In this document: in pieces, positions 11,126 to 11,947 of the stretch
How positions within the stretch are numbered: position 1 is the first letter of the stretch
Layout: the number at the start of each line of letters is the position of its first letter
The notes under the pieces: generated by a model
What the model was told of the DNA's origin: nothing
Seen by the model: the letters and a program-made list of their open reading frames with translations, nothing else
Database searches by the model: none
Assembly (NCBI GenBank): GCA_041738935.1
Contig: JBGSOV010000014.1
Span: 1-11,947 of the forward strand
DNA length: 11,947 nt
Source: JBGSOV01 sp041738935
GTDB lineage: Bacteria; Patescibacteriota; Gracilibacteria; CAIRYL01; GCA-016699755
Direction: 5' to 3'
Position numbers and translations under genes: made by a program

Positions 11126-11947
11126 ATGAAAAACATTCGCAAAAAGCTCTTTTTAGGAGTTGCTTTCTCCCTTGCTTTGGGAGCAATTTTGATATCGACA
11201 TACAATAGTTCGTATCTCTCTGCGGAGATAGCTTGGCCAGTAACCCCAGGAAATGAAGTAGAGGGTGGGAAAATCACCAATCTGTTGTATCCAGACATCG
11301 TCAATGGTCGACTTGGAATCGGCACGACCAAACCTCAAGGAAAACTTGACATCTATGGCACGAGCAAGCGCGTCAAAATGACTTCGACAAGTGTCGATGG
11401 CGATGTCAGCAATCAGTGTGCCATCGGAGAAGAAAAGGTCTTTTTTGATATGACAAGCGCCGCTCCACTGATTAATTATAAAATTGAAGGCAAACTGATT
11501 ACTAAGGTCACCGCAAACTTTGTTTGTGTGGAAGACAGCAGCATCAACTGGACTGCAGGCAGCGAAAAATGGTGGTACAATCCCGCTTCGCTTGTGACTG
11601 TCAGCAACACTGGACAGCTTAAAGTGGGTGCTGGAATAGATTTGAACAACACAAAAATTACCAATCTGGGTCAACCAAATGCTGCTGGCGATGCGGCTAC
11701 GGTTGAATATGTCGCGGCACGAATCGGAAGTATCGCCTGGAAAGATCCCGTCGACGACGCCAATGTTTCAGATGGATTTGGAGCTCATGGTGTTTGCGAT
11801 GCAAGCAAAGAAGGCTGGACAGCATATAACAAGAGTAACAAGTTTATTTATATCTGTAATGCCACTAAATGGGTGGTTTTAAAGCAAGTCAATACTTCGA
11901 CCCACACGATTACCAATACTACCGAGACAGCTCTCACGGGAACCGTT
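11126..11947 (+). CDS. Secreted tail-fibre-like protein, 3' truncated by window
   Basis: The frame from ATG 11126 stays open to the window end (274 codons). The N-terminus MKNIRKKLF plus a hydrophobic stretch to about residue 25, with possible cleavage near YLSA-E (30-34), is a signal peptide. Residues 61-78 read GRLGIGTTKPQGKLDIYG, the GIGTxxPxxxLDV motif found in phage tail fibres and bacterial surface proteins. Residues 173-199 read DLNNTKITNLGQPNAAGD followed by AATVEYVAAR, the NLGxPxxxxDAATxxYV fibre motif that starts trimeric stalks. Between them is a Cys/Trp-containing domain (C98, C134, WWYNP). These motifs support a trimeric fibre or adhesin on the cell surface; the target is unknown and the C-terminal, possibly receptor-binding, part is outside the window. 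It has its own strong promoter. Confidence 0.8.
   Translation, partial: MKNIRKKLFLGVAFSLALGAILISTYNSSYLSAEIAWPVTPGNEVEGGKITNLLYPDIVNGRLGIGTTKPQGKLDIYGTSKRVKMTSTSVDGDVSNQCAIGEEKVFFDMTSAAPLINYKIEGKLITKVTANFVCVEDSSINWTAGSEKWWYNPASLVTVSNTGQLKVGAGIDLNNTKITNLGQPNAAGDAATVEYVAARIGSIAWKDPVDDANVSDGFGAHGVCDASKEGWTAYNKSNKFIYICNATKWVVLKQVNTSTHTITNTTETALTGTV

Noticed and set aside
11153..11674. 173-aa minus-strand frame opposite the last gene
   Set aside because: The + strand frame has a signal peptide and two recognisable fibre motifs and is open to the window end; the minus frame has none.

Overview
The window looks like a chromosomal segment of an uncultivated bacterium of the Candidate Phyla Radiation (Patescibacteria, Parcubacteria-like). 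This is an inference from four things: gene content (DUF2341/LamG surface protein, tail-fibre-like secreted protein, small GIY-YIG protein, short TsaB, short prolyl-tRNA synthetase without an editing insert), the absence of a recognisable Shine-Dalgarno sequence at every start, short intergenic palindromes, and use of the standard stop code (TGA ends proS, so it is not a UGA-glycine lineage). No rRNA, tRNA or CRISPR array was seen.

Layout. 2-1690 (+): 3' part of a large secreted LamG protein, followed by a terminator. 1691-2193: gene-free, packed with nested palindromes and a 7-bp-period array. 2194-4988 (-): three-gene operon transcribed ATPase, ABC-2 permease, membrane-anchored TPR-like protein. 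4989-5488: gene-free, with more palindromes, a heptad array and a strong hairpin. 5489-7198 (-): large secreted protein with an Asp/Trp-rich tail. 7199-7569: gene-free leader region. 7570-8046: a GIY-YIG nuclease gene (7639-7938, -) between two hairpin-forming inverted repeats, a candidate mobile cassette. 8091-8284: a long in-phase heptad array ending in an extended -10 box. 8320-10786 (+): housekeeping operon tsaB, divergent PAP2, YtxH-like, proS. 10787-11125: repeats, then a strong extended -10 promoter. 11126-end (+): 5' part of a secreted, tail-fibre-like protein.

How the genes fit together. The ABC operon encodes an exporter-type ATPase and permease with an extracytoplasmic TPR-like partner. 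Three separate genes encode cell-surface proteins. The + operon mixes tRNA modification (TsaB), prolyl-tRNA charging (ProRS) and two small membrane proteins.

The most unusual content is non-coding. Four intergenic arrays have a strict 7-bp period, with a YTG/YTA core in each heptad. Two of them belong to near-identical ~100-bp composite elements that sit in the same orientation right behind the stop codons of two unrelated genes. The second notable item is the inverted-repeat-flanked GIY-YIG cassette.
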